NCBI RefSeq assembly: GCF_000717345.1
Contig: NZ_JNZA01000038.1
Coordinates: forward strand, 1 to 64,000
Source of the DNA: Streptomyces lydicus
GTDB lineage: Bacteria; Actinomycetota; Actinomycetes; Streptomycetales; Streptomycetaceae
DNA length: 64,000 nucleotides
Reading direction: 5' to 3'
Positions 19,342 to 26,973 of the stretch are shown piece after piece (within the stretch, counting starts at the first letter, position 1; each line of letters starts with the position of its first letter). The notes under the pieces were generated by a model. That model did not search any database. It saw only the letters and a list, made by a program, of their open reading frames with translations, and had not been told where the DNA came from. A program made the position numbers and the translations under genes.

Positions 19342-19527
19342 CTAGGCTGGCCCCTGGTCCTCACGCAGCTGTGCCACGTCTTCCCGTGTCGCCCGTACTT
19401 CTCCACCAAGACGGTCCGCCATCGCACTCAATTCCCGGATCAGGGTGAGTGCGTCCGGTTCATGTGGAGCCGCCGAGGTCTTCAGTTCAGTCCCGTTCAT
19501 CGTGCCCATCCTCGTCGTGTGCGTCAT
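19342..19527 (-). CDS. possible small coiled-coil protein, 61 residues
   Basis: The frame encodes a short, mostly helical protein ending in ADRLGGEVRATREDVAQLRE, which has heptad-like spacing. The ATG at 19527 has GTGGAAG upstream; inner ATGs at 19509 and 19500 are alternatives. It converges on the nuclease operon, with its stop 19 bases from that operon's end. No family is recognised. The island location and the operator-like repeats just upstream (19530-19625) give modest support for a real gene. Confidence 0.35.
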   Translation of the reverse strand: MTHTTRMGTMNGTELKTSAAPHEPDALTLIRELSAMADRLGGEVRATREDVAQLREDQGPA

Positions 19528-20118
19528 TTCGCTTCCACCCAGTCAGCCCCAGTGCCCTTACCGACCCGCTTACCAAATCCGCGTGCCGCGGTAACGGAAG
19601 CGGCACGACCGCCCTGGTAAGCCCCTGGTAGGCGTGGAAAGCACGGCCACGTTCACCATGGGCCTGCGCCTGGGCAGAGGAACCGTGCAGGCAACTGGCA
19701 CCACCTTGCAGACGAGGCGGCAGAGACGCTGGAGCGATTCCCGCCCTGCGGTCCAGCCCGTTCCGCCATCCCGTCCTGCGGGAAACGAACCACACCGGCG
19801 TCCCATCCGGCGGACCCGCTCACCGCTCACCGGCACCTGCCTCCACTTCTTCAGCCCACCCCGCCAAGCGTCCTGACCAGCCATCACGACACCAGCCGAT
19901 CCCGGATTTCCCCAGTCCGGCGTTCCGTGCCAAAATCCCGGCCCTTCTCGACAAGTCCAACACCCCTGTCGGACACCATCTCGGACACGCGAACTCTCTG
20001 CCAGAAGGCCTGTGGACGGAGTCCGGCGATCAGCGAGACGAAGCCCCATAGATCTGCGCGGTCCAAGGCAAGCAGGGGTGCGAGCGGCATGAGTGAGGGA
20101 GCAGCCGCGGGACGCTTC

Positions 20119-20139
20119 GCAGCAGCAGCAGCAGCAGCA
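20119..20139 (+). repeat. (GCA)7 microsatellite
   Basis: Seven perfect GCA units are followed by GCGG. In either strand it would encode poly-Ala or poly-Gln, but no surrounding gene is supported. Confidence 0.8.
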
Positions 20140-20191
20140 GCGGCGAGGCGGAGCGCAGCCGTGCTGTTCAAAGTTTCTTTACTGGATCAAG

Positions 20192-20212
20192 GCGGCCCGC
20201 TCCGCGGGCCGC
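20192..20212. terminator. GCGGCCCGC hairpin
   Basis: A 9-bp perfect stem, GCGGCCCGC-TCC-GCGGGCCGC, follows a short AT-richer stretch (AAAGTTTCTTTACTGG). It is a strong terminator or cruciform-forming site with no assigned gene. Confidence 0.5.
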
Positions 20213-20711
20213 GCGCGCTGGCGGCCAGGGGCCGCCGTCGCTCCTTGTCTCCGCCACCGCTCCCGGCGGCCCCCCACCGCTCAGCGCGCAGGCCCGAAGC
20301 CAGGCCGACCAGACCGGGCAGCAATCCGCCCAGCCAGAAGCAGCACCACCTGGCCGACGCTCCGACTGCGACCTGTCATCCTCCTCGACCAGGCGCAAGC
20401 GACCAGCGGTCCCGAACAGCCGATTCCGCAGTGACAGCACGTCTGCGCCCCACGGCAGAACAGAGCAGCGTGGTACAGGCCGGATAGGGCGCAGGTGCAC
20501 ACATGGCGGATGCTCGTCACAGCGCGGGCGCATCGTGGCTGACTGTCTGTGGCTGAGGCCCAGGAACGCACCTTGACCTGCTGTCCGCCCGCGCCGCCCG
20601 TTCCACAAGGTCCACAACTCCCTCTCGTCATCTGCTCGTGAGGGCCGGCCGCAGTGAGCACGACAACAGCCCCGGTACCATCGGCACCGGGGTTCTGATC
20701 ATGAACTCCCC

Positions 20712-20756
20712 GACCGGACCGCCCGCGTGCTGCCAGGCTCAGGGGGCGGTCCGGTC
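20712..20756. terminator. terminator of the 21904-20790 operon
   Basis: GACCGGACCGCCC and GGGCGGTCCGGTC form a 13-bp perfect stem with a 19-base loop, 33 bases beyond the stop of the zinc-site protein gene. Confidence 0.65.
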
Positions 20757-20789
20757 TCAGTTGTTGTGCCGATATCTCCGGCGAGGCGA

Positions 20790-21449
20790 TCAGCCAGCAA
20801 GCCCTTCGCTGACGACGGTGACATCGCGCAGTTCGCGGTAGAGGCACGTAGCGAGCACCGAGCGCAACAGCGGGTCGCCACAGGGCAGAAGGGCATTGTG
20901 CTCGTGCACGGTCCAGCCCTCGCCGGTGAGCTTGTACGGAGTGCCGGAGTACCCCCACAGGCGAGGCGTTCGGACCCTCAGGACGACGAACTCCGCCTTC
21001 CGCAAGTGGGGACACTCGGCTGCGGCCAAACGCGCGTGCTGTTCGCACAGCGGCGGCATCCCCGTCAAAGAACGCTCCGGCCAGGTAGCCCGGTCGTGGG
21101 GCATGCGCCAGTCCAGGAACAGCCAACCGTCCGCGTTCCTTGACGCTTGAGCGCCGCAGACCTGGCACTTCATCGCGTACATGGCCTGGTACTGGCGCCC
21201 AGGGTGCATGTAGTCGTACTGGGGCCGGCCTACCTCAGGCCGGTGTGCCATCCGCCCCCACAGCACCTGGTCCCGACCGACGCGATCGGCCGGGCGCTCG
21301 TTGCGGTAGCCAAGCTTCGGTCCCTTCGCATCCCAACGGATCAGCAACTGGTCTTCATGGTCGGCGAGCTCCGCGGACCATGAGGCAACGTAGGGCACCA
21401 AGGACGGCCTACGCCCTGGGTACTCAGCCACTACCGAACCCCTCACCAT
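20790..21449 (-). CDS. conserved hypothetical protein with Cys pairs
   Basis: The product has 219 residues. KCQVCGAQAS and a later CEQHARLAAAECPHL could supply Cys/His ligands for a zinc site. The protein has many Trp and Arg residues and no membrane segment. The ATG at 21449 begins MVRGSVVAEYPG, which reads as a natural start. A longer start at 21494 is possible, and ribosome sites are weak, consistent with translational coupling to the overlapping upstream frame. It is the last gene of a leftward operon divergent from an XRE regulator. The function is not recognised. Confidence 0.6.
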   Translation of the reverse strand: MVRGSVVAEYPGRRPSLVPYVASWSAELADHEDQLLIRWDAKGPKLGYRNERPADRVGRDQVLWGRMAHRPEVGRPQYDYMHPGRQYQAMYAMKCQVCGAQASRNADGWLFLDWRMPHDRATWPERSLTGMPPLCEQHARLAAAECPHLRKAEFVVLRVRTPRLWGYSGTPYKLTGEGWTVHEHNALLPCGDPLLRSVLATCLYRELRDVTVVSEGLAG

Positions 21450-21639
21450 CGAGCTCAACCTGCACCTGACCGGGACCCTCAGCCGGTCGCCCATGTTCAC
21501 GCGGGCCGCAGCATTCCAACGCCGAGCGCAGCAAGCCCAAGGCGTCCTGTAAGTCGAGGCAGTCCTCACGGCCGCGCGCCTTCCGGCAGACGAGGGACCG
21601 TGCTCTCTCCAGGACAGCAGCGGTGAGACCCCGCGCCAT
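21424..21639 (-). CDS. small hypothetical protein, 71 residues
   Basis: The frame sits between the small membrane protein and the Cys-pair protein and overlaps the start of the latter by 26 bases. The sequence is helical (LTAAVLERARSLV, then LDLQDALGLLRSALECC) with a polar Gly-rich tail. GTG 21660 or ATG 21639 could start it; neither has a good ribosome site. Its place in a tightly packed operon is the main support. Confidence 0.4.
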   Translation of the reverse strand: MARGLTAAVLERARSLVCRKARGREDCLDLQDALGLLRSALECCGPREHGRPAEGPGQVQVELDGEGFGSG

Positions 21640-21673
21640 GGGCAGGAAGTCAGCCGGCACGCCCGGCTTTGAT

Positions 21674-21904
21674 CTAGACCCCACGGAGGCACCCCCGAGC
21701 AGCGACAGGTGTGCACGAGGCGTCACTGTGTGCAGCAGCGACAGCAGCAGGGGCGACGTCCGGGCGGGTGACCGGAGGCGGAGTGCTACGAGACTCCAGC
21801 GCACCGCCAACGATCACCACGGGCGGTGTCATCCCCAGTAGACCCAACACGACGAGCGCCAGGCCCTCCCGCGACCGGACCTCACGCGTCTGACGGCGGC
21901 TCAT
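21674..21904 (-). CDS. small single-helix membrane protein
   Basis: The product is 76 residues: a basic start (MSRRQTREVRSREG), one hydrophobic helix of about 20 residues (LALVVLGLLG then PPVVIVGGAL) and a polar tail. Its ATG shares one base with the stop of the resolvase-like gene (TGATG), so it is translationally coupled. No family is recognised. It probably sits in the cytoplasmic membrane. Confidence 0.5.
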   Translation of the reverse strand: MSRRQTREVRSREGLALVVLGLLGMTPPVVIVGGALESRSTPPPVTRPDVAPAAVAAAHSDASCTPVAARGCLRGV

Positions 21905-22272
21905 CACGCGCACCCGCCGCCGGCCATCGCGTTCAACGGCGCCCAGCTGAAGAACAACTGCGCACCGTGGCGCCCGAGGTGATCCAACTCCGGGTGCCGG
22001 AATTCGGAGGCCGGGGACAAAGCATTGGGCCACCGCGTGATGACTACCTCGACCTCGCCGCGCTCGGCCATCTCCCGCACCTTGAGCCAGCCGGCACGCC
22101 TCTGCGGCACTGGCTCGCCATACCGATCCACAATCTCGGCAACGATCCGCAGGCCGTTTTTGACAGCGAAGTCGCGGCCCTCCTGCACCGCGCGCTCGTG
22201 CGCCACACCAGGAACATCCTGGCTACGCGACGCACAGATGTAGAGAACGGCTGGAGTGCTGGTCCTGGTCAT
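21904..22272 (-). CDS. stand-alone resolvase-like (serine recombinase N-terminal) domain protein
   Basis: This is a 122-residue protein starting at an ATG with a perfect AGGAGG ribosome site. The fold pattern resembles the catalytic domain of serine recombinases: a first strand with Ser (VLYICASRSQ), a helix, a second strand (LRIVAEIVDRYGE), then RRAGWLKVREMAERGEV and a strand VVITRW. The usual C-terminal DNA-binding domain is absent and the catalytic Arg cluster is only partly kept, so recombination activity is doubtful. It is the first gene of the leftward operon and divergent from the XRE/TPR regulator at 22476. A similar CASRxQ protein occurs at 49156-49548. Confidence 0.55.
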   Translation of the reverse strand: MTRTSTPAVLYICASRSQDVPGVAHERAVQEGRDFAVKNGLRIVAEIVDRYGEPVPQRRAGWLKVREMAERGEVEVVITRWPNALSPASEFRHPELDHLGRHGAQLFFSWAPLNAMAGGGCA

Positions 22273-22401
22273 CGCGAGCCTCCTGAGCAGGGGCCGGTGA
22301 GACCGCATGGCGTAGCGGTCAGAGGTGATTGCAATTGGTCGCCCGGTGGACATGCGCAGCAGCTTCGCGGCGACGGTGGTGTCGCCCAAAGGCCCAGCTG
22401 A

Positions 22402-22418
22402 TTACCCAACTTGGGTAA
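22402..22418. promoter_or_regulatory. 17-bp palindrome, candidate operator
   Basis: TTACCCAACTTGGGTAA is a perfect 8+1+8 palindrome in the 203-bp gap between the divergent resolvase-like operon and the XRE/TPR gene. It is the obvious candidate binding site for that regulator. Confidence 0.6.
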
Positions 22419-22475
22419 CATCACCAGCCTTAGAGTGCTGACATCTCGTAGCCTTCAACCGCGGGAGCCTGCCTG

Positions 22476-23798
22476 ATGCCGAAGCCGCCCCAGCCGCGAG
22501 AGCTTCCCGGTCGGCTGCTCACTGATCCTGAGATGGTCGATGCCTGCCGAGTCCGGGACTTCAGCAGGGTTTTCCGGCTGGTGAAGAAGCACGCCGGCAT
22601 TTACCCGTCGATGATTGCCCGCCTGTGCGACCTCACCCCGAGCCGCGTGGGGGAGGTGATGGCCGGCGAACGCCGTTTGCAGCACATGGAAGTGATCGAA
22701 CGCATCGCGGATGGGTTGCACATCCCCGGTCACATGCTCGGGTTGGCCCGGCGGACCTGGGAGACACCCGCGGCCCTCACCGTGATCGAGCGAGAGCCGG
22801 CTCAGCCACCCGCGGCGACAGAACAGCTCAAGCCCGTGGATCTCCCCGGATCCGACGTGGACAACATCCTCGCCCTCACTTCGCCGACCGATCCGAGCCT
22901 TTCCACCCTGCAAGCGTTGCGGGCATCGATCGAGGACTACTGGCGCCGCGACGATCAGCACGGGGGAGAGGTCCTCAGACCAGCAGTGGTTGGGCAACTT
23001 CGGTACGTCGTGGACCTGTTGGGCACGAGCAGGTCCCGGTCCATCAAGGACGACTTGTACGGGGTCGCGCCGGAACTTGCCCGCCTCACCGGCTGGACGC
23101 ACTTCGACGCCCGCCAGTACAACCAGGCCCGCGCCTATTTCACGCAAGCCCTGAAGCTTGCCAAGGAAATCGACGACCGGCAGTTCATGGCCAACGTCCT
23201 TGCCTGCATGAGCTTGCAGGCGACGTACCAGGAGAAGCCCACGGACGCTCTGGCCTTCGTGCAGGCCGCGCAAGATGCAGTCCGCGGCGGCGCCGGATCG
23301 ACTCCGCGCGTCCAGTCGATGTTGGCCATGCGAGAGGCGTTTGCGCACGCCTCACTGGGCAGCCGGGCCGCCACCCACACGGCGATCTCCGAAGCGCACC
23401 GCCAGTTCGAACTGATCCGCACGGACGACCCGGACCCCACCTGGGTGTCCTACTTCGACGAGCCCAAGCTCATCGTGGACACCGGCATCGCACACGGCCA
23501 GCTCGGCGAAGCAGCAGCGGCTGAACCCCTGATTGCTGACGCCGTGCGCAGAGAGCACGGCACCAACCAGCGGGGACGCGCCTTCCACGCAATCTGGCTG
23601 GCCCGCACCCAACTGCAGCAGGGCAAGCTCGACCAGGCATGCCACACCGCTACAGAAGCTCTGGAGCCCGCCTCAGCGGTCGCTTCCGAACGGCTGGCCG
23701 GCCACCTCAGAGAGTTCTACGGACAGCTGACTCCGTACCGGGGAGAGCCCGTCACCACGGCCTTCGAGGCACGCCTCAGAGAAGTGCTCCCCACCTGA
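22476..23798 (+). CDS. XRE-family regulator with TPR-like C-terminal domain
   Basis: This is a 440-residue regulator. Residues 25-95 form a helix-turn-helix (MIARLCDLTPSRVGEVMAGERR as recognition region). Residues 140-430 form a helical repeat domain with TPR-like motifs (ARAYFTQALKLAKEI; ALAFVQAAQDAV). Such XRE/TPR proteins usually sense a small ligand or peptide and control neighbouring genes. It is divergent from the resolvase-like operon across the TTACCCAACTTGGGTAA palindrome. It converges on the NUDIX gene with an 11-base gap. The ATG start follows GGGAGCCTGCCTG, a plausible ribosome site. Confidence 0.8.
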   Translation: MPKPPQPRELPGRLLTDPEMVDACRVRDFSRVFRLVKKHAGIYPSMIARLCDLTPSRVGEVMAGERRLQHMEVIERIADGLHIPGHMLGLARRTWETPAALTVIEREPAQPPAATEQLKPVDLPGSDVDNILALTSPTDPSLSTLQALRASIEDYWRRDDQHGGEVLRPAVVGQLRYVVDLLGTSRSRSIKDDLYGVAPELARLTGWTHFDARQYNQARAYFTQALKLAKEIDDRQFMANVLACMSLQATYQEKPTDALAFVQAAQDAVRGGAGSTPRVQSMLAMREAFAHASLGSRAATHTAISEAHRQFELIRTDDPDPTWVSYFDEPKLIVDTGIAHGQLGEAAAAEPLIADAVRREHGTNQRGRAFHAIWLARTQLQQGKLDQACHTATEALEPASAVASERLAGHLREFYGQLTPYRGEPVTTAFEARLREVLPT

Positions 23799-23808
23799 GT
23801 TAGCTGAG

Positions 23809-24342
23809 TCAGCGAGCCGCATCATCCATCAGCACGTAGAGCAGACCCACGAGCGAACCGCTGCTCACGACCTCCCGGCGGTCGATCATGGCGCGTGCTT
23901 CGGCGAGCGGAACCCACTCGATGCGGTCGGATTCGTTCTTCTCGGTCGGAGGCCCGACGTAGGTCGCGCTGTCGGCCCGGAAGACGTGGTGCTGCGAGTC
24001 CGTGATCCCGTTCGCCGGCTCCGCATAGATCAGCGGCTTCAACGGACCTGGACGCCAGCCGGTCTCTTCGAGAACCTCACGCGATGCTGCCTGCTCGGGC
24101 GTCTCCCCCGGCTCTATGAGGCCCATGGGCAGCTCCCACGCCCAGGAGTCGGTGATGAAGCGGTGGCGCCACATCATCAGGATTTCGCGACGATCATTGA
24201 GTACGGCAGCCACGGCCAAGTGACGGAGTCGGACGACATGGTGCTCCCAACGGCGTCCGTCCGGCTGCTGGACATCCACGAGGCACAGATTCACCCACTG
24301 GTTCGTGTAGATCTGCCGTTCGCCATGGGTCTTCCACTGCAT
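23809..24342 (-). CDS. NUDIX hydrolase
   Basis: This is a 177-residue NUDIX enzyme that would hydrolyse a nucleoside diphosphate linked to another group. The NUDIX box is intact: GETPEQAASREVLEETGW, with the REVLEE metal-binding glutamates. The sequence around it (WELPMGLIEPGE; a LAEARAMI segment in place of the ADP-ribose-type tail) places it near ADP-ribose pyrophosphatases, but the substrate is unknown. It is cargo of the tRNA-Arg island and converges on the XRE/TPR regulator. NUDIX genes are frequent companions of such regulators in Streptomyces accessory DNA. Confidence 0.85.
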   Translation of the reverse strand: MQWKTHGERQIYTNQWVNLCLVDVQQPDGRRWEHHVVRLRHLAVAAVLNDRREILMMWRHRFITDSWAWELPMGLIEPGETPEQAASREVLEETGWRPGPLKPLIYAEPANGITDSQHHVFRADSATYVGPPTEKNESDRIEWVPLAEARAMIDRREVVSSGSLVGLLYVLMDDAAR

Positions 24343-24727
24343 TAATGCCGCCCCTCTCGCCAGATGGCCCCAGCATCTCAGACGAGGCGCGATGGCTGTG
24401 CGGAGCCAGGCGGTAGAGGGGAGGGCTGGCGATGAAGTGCCCGTCCCACCCGAAGGGGAAGGCGTTGGTGTGCCGCCAGCGGCGGGCGAGGTGTTGTTGG
24501 CTTGGTGCCGCTCCTCCGGACTTCGTCCTGCGGCGCGGCCCCCCGTAGGGGATGGGAAAACGTAGGTGGGGCCGGGCGTGATCCTTCACACCCGCCCCCA
24601 CGGCCACACTCGAAGGCGTACAAGAACCGCCGCAAGGGCACCCGCAGTCCCCGTGGTGTCCGGACCGGGTTACTTACGAGAGCGACCAGCCTGTGCTAAG
24701 CCAAGAGGTGCCCGGTCCGCGGCTTGG
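24343..24727. other. intergenic stretch within the island
   Basis: These 385 bases hold no supported gene. The minus strand contains a short peptide-like stretch (HTNAFPFGWDGHFIASPP at about 24420-24480) that looks like a degraded coding tail of unknown origin. Confidence 0.4.
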
Positions 24728-25000
24728 CTAGATGGATAGGCAGGCGGTCGAGGCTACCATCGGGTTGACGCCAATCTGCGTCAGTTGGAGGACGCACATA
24801 GTAAAGCCAGCGTTTGGCGTGTCCGCCACACGACAGGCCTCCTGCACCTTCGGCCCGGCCTTGTAACCAGCCTTTTGAACAACACGCTCGCAATCTATAG
24901 GTGCGGCGTGCGCAGGAGCGCTTGTAACGAGCGGAAGAGCAGCAGCCGCTACCAGTACCCCGGTGGCGCTAGCCAGGCGACGCAATGATGTCTTGCGCAT
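24728..25000 (-). CDS. small secreted Cys-containing protein
   Basis: This is a 90-residue pre-protein starting at ATG 25000 with GAAGGGGG as ribosome site. The signal peptide (MRKTSLRRLASATG, hydrophobic core, cleavage after APAHA) leaves a mature protein of about 57 residues. It has four Cys (DCERV, EACRV, TMCVL, TACLS), which would make two disulfides outside the cell. The mature part is helical and unrecognised. It is cargo of the island, and its GC content is lower than that of chromosomal neighbours. Confidence 0.65.
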   Translation of the reverse strand: MRKTSLRRLASATGVLVAAAALPLVTSAPAHAAPIDCERVVQKAGYKAGPKVQEACRVADTPNAGFTMCVLQLTQIGVNPMVASTACLSI

Positions 25001-25822
25001 GAGGTCCCCCTTCTTTGGTCGAACACCGACCCCCGGCCGGTGCGTCGGTAATGTTAACACTCCAGCGCATCGGCAATTGGCGGATACAGACCGGGAGTTC
25101 GACCGGGCGCGCTAGCGGACGGACGCGATACCGCCCGGGATGGGCTGCGATGGAATCGAGGCAACGTTCTCGCCTACTTGGGAAGTTGGCCACGTGTCGG
25201 CGCAGACCGTCCCTGAGTCTGGGGCTTCTCTGGACTGTATTTGGCGGTCGTGTACTCGGTGTCTTTCGTCTTCACCTCAGCGGTCTCAGCGGTCCTACTG
25301 CTGGTGCCGCCGGAGGGTGAACCGGGAATGGTGGACTGGCTTATTTCTGCCTGTTCGCTGGCGGTCTTGGCTACCTTTTCAGGCCATTCCTGGGATTGGG
25401 CATGACCTGATTCCTTCTCTCGGCCTCCGGCTTGAGTTATGTGGAGGCGTCGAAGGGCGCACCGGATGTGTCAGTACCCTGCTGATGCTGCGGGCCATGC
25501 GCTTGAGATCCTGCTGCTGGGCGAGGGCGTAGGAACTCCTTCGAGGTTGGGCTTCGCGTTTCCGGTCGACGCCACGTCCGCCTCACCACATAGGACACGG
25601 TCTAAATGGTGTTGCAGAACGCTTGGTGGCGGGCATTTTCCCTCCACGGGTGGGGTGGCCGGGAGGCGGCTTCGGCGGTTTGGGGTGACGTGGATGTGGG
25701 CGAATGGCTGGGTAGTGACGGCAACCCTGACGGCAACGACGGCACACAGCGACCGTCAGGAACAGGCAGCGGTACAGGTGCGATGGACCCGGGCAGCGGT
25801 ACTGCGCTGACCTGCCCAAAGC
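25001..25822. other. decayed right arm of the island
   Basis: This 822-bp stretch has no intact gene. A + strand frame ending at 25405 encodes a two-helix membrane-protein-like stretch (LYLAVVYSVSFVFTS, then WLISACSLAVLATFSG) with no start codon, probably a remnant. The arm-type repeats at 25716-25737 precede attR. Confidence 0.4.
25716..25737 (+). repeat. TGACGGCAAC repeats, putative integrase arm sites
   Basis: TGACGGCAAC occurs at 25716 and again at 25728, with a weaker ACGACGGCAC following. They mirror the copies at 16278 and 16291 inside the other end of the island. Confidence 0.5.
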
Positions 25823-25874
25823 TACGGATCAGAAGGTTGCAGGTTCGAATCCTGCCGAGCGCACAGCAGGCCAA
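25823..25874 (+). repeat. attR: copy of tRNA-Arg 3' end
   Basis: This is an exact 52-bp copy of 16186-16237. Only the anticodon-loop-to-3'-end part of the tRNA is present; the 5' half is replaced by unrelated sequence, so it is not a tRNA gene. Confidence 0.9.
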
Positions 25875-25906
25875 AGCCCCCGCCGGGTAATCCGGACGGG
25901 GGCTTT
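25873..25906. terminator. hairpin after attR
   Basis: AAAGCCCCCG and CGGGGGCTTT-type arms with an inner CCGG/CCGG pairing form a strong hairpin ending in TTTG, directly after the att repeat. Confidence 0.65.
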
Positions 25907-25907
25907 G

Positions 25908-26163
25908 TCGTGCCGTGAGCGAACTTCGGATGGACGCCGAGGGCGACCAGGAGCGAGCTGCAGGTGTGCCGCGTGTTCCGCAGCGGGATGTCCCGAAGGC
26001 CGGCCCGGCGAGCCCGCAGTGCGAACATCCGCGTCAGGTTTCCCGGCTCGATCGGTGTCCCGTACTTCGTCGTGAAGACGAGGCCGTCCGAGGCGAAGGT
26101 GCCGGCACCGGCTGAGGTCGCGTCACCGACGAGCTGGGAGCCGTACGACCTCACGGGCGGCAC
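25908..26163 (-). pseudogene. second tyrosine integrase remnant outside attR
   Basis: The minus strand encodes a piece of an integrase catalytic domain. GLVFTTKYGTPIEPGNL is followed by TRHTCSSLLVALGVHPK, which keeps the Arg of HxxR but has Asn-Thr in place of HD-L. It then diverges at once, before the LGH and Tyr motifs. Parts resemble the island's own integrase (DLVFTTKNGTPIEPRNL). Because it lies just outside the right att copy, it must belong to another element that used the same tRNA, inserted earlier or in tandem. Confidence 0.7.
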
Positions 26164-26349
26164 GCTGACAGCTGCACCGGCCGCGCCCGATGGGTCGGGC
26201 GGGAAAGCGCTCGGCAGGGCGTGCCGTGATCCTCAGGACGGGGGTGAGGGCGACCGGTGGGCGGAGCCGAGTGACAGGCCGAACCTCGGCGCGCGCCCCG
26301 TTGGAGCGGCTTCGGACGGTTTTCGAGTTCGATTTGGGACCATGGCCAT

Positions 26350-26973
26350 GTGAACGGAAATCCGGTTTTCGGCGGGGCCGAGCCGGTAGATGCGCTTGAG
26401 GTGGCGCCGACGGCCCGGACTGCGGTGGCATGGCTGCCGCCGCGGAAGCTCTGGCCGGTGATTCAGGACATCCGCTGGGAGCACGATCCGCAGGTGCGGC
26501 GGTGGCCGCCGCATGTGAATCTGCTGTTCGGCTTTGTGCCGGAGGAGGCGTTCGCGCGGGCCGTGCCGCTGCTCTCCGCCGGGGCGGCGCGGAGCACGGC
26601 GTTCACGGCACGCCTGGCCGGAGTGCGGTACTTCCGGCACCGGCACTACGCGACGTTGTGGCTCGATCCGGCTGCGGCGGACCCAGCGCCGTGGGCCCGT
26701 CTCTATCGGGAGCTGGGGCTGCGGTTCCCGCTCTGCCACGGGCGCGACGGCCGCTTCACCCCGCATCTGTCCCTCGGTCGTACCCAGGAGCCGAAGCGCC
26801 TGGCTGTCGAGTGCGCTGTCCGGCTCGGCACGCTGTCGGCGGTGGTCGAGGAGGTGGTCCTGCTCTCCCGAGGCGGCGAGGGGTCCATGCGGCCGCGGGC
26901 CGTGATCGCGCTGGGCACGGGCGAGGTCCGGCGACCGCAGGATTGCTGGGGGGCGTCCGAGGGCTCGCCGTAG
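26350..26973 (+). CDS. 2'-5' RNA ligase / 2H phosphoesterase family protein
   Basis: This is a 207-residue protein with the paired motifs of the 2H phosphoesterase superfamily: PHVNLLFGF (HxN) at about residues 54-62 and TPHLSLGR (HxS) at about 136-143. These enzymes act on 2',3'-cyclic or 2'-5' linked phosphodiesters of RNA or small nucleotides. The first motif has Asn where Thr/Ser is usual. The GTG start at 26350 is the only reasonable one. It lies just beyond the second integrase remnant and is probably the first resident chromosomal gene to the right of the island. Confidence 0.75.
   Translation: MNGNPVFGGAEPVDALEVAPTARTAVAWLPPRKLWPVIQDIRWEHDPQVRRWPPHVNLLFGFVPEEAFARAVPLLSAGAARSTAFTARLAGVRYFRHRHYATLWLDPAAADPAPWARLYRELGLRFPLCHGRDGRFTPHLSLGRTQEPKRLAVECAVRLGTLSAVVEEVVLLSRGGEGSMRPRAVIALGTGEVRRPQDCWGASEGSP

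Larger units (their letters stand above)
19528..20789. other. gene-poor stretch of the island with repeats and hairpins
   Basis: I see no convincing gene in these 1.26 kb. Features present are: an inverted repeat GTGCCGC-N10-GCGGCAC near 19582-19605 with repeated TTACC motifs around it; a (GCA)7 tract at 20119; a GC hairpin at 20192; and a terminator at 20712. Open frames here have Arg/Ser/Pro-rich translations typical of non-coding GC-rich DNA. It may be decayed transfer or replication DNA. Confidence 0.45.
16186..25874. mobile_element. att-flanked genomic island at tRNA-Arg, probably cis-mobilisable remnant
   Basis: The element is bounded by 52-bp direct repeats (16186-16237 and 25823-25874), which makes it 9637 bp from repeat start to repeat start. 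A tyrosine integrase gene, truncated at its N-terminus, sits next to attL. TGACGGCA repeats occur just inside both ends and look like integrase arm sites. Cargo includes a two-gene nuclease operon of low GC, an XRE-regulated operon, a NUDIX gene and a small secreted protein gene. No FtsK-type transfer protein, replication protein or excisionase is recognisable. The island therefore looks immobile on its own but could be moved by a related integrase acting on the att sites. Confidence 0.8.

Noticed and set aside
20119..20139. GCA tract as a CRISPR-like or functional repeat
   Set aside because: It is a simple trinucleotide run without spacers or a supported gene around it.
19884..20171. 95-residue minus-strand frame with poly-Ala
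   Set aside because: The poly-Ala comes from the GCA tract, there is no ribosome site, and the rest has no gene-like composition.
25823..25874. Second tRNA-Arg gene
   Set aside because: Only the anticodon-to-3' part is present and the 5' half does not pair, so it is the att copy and not a gene.
26123..26431. Minus-strand frame beyond the integrase remnant as a new gene
   Set aside because: It is Arg/Pro-rich and overlaps the 2H phosphoesterase start, with no ribosome site.
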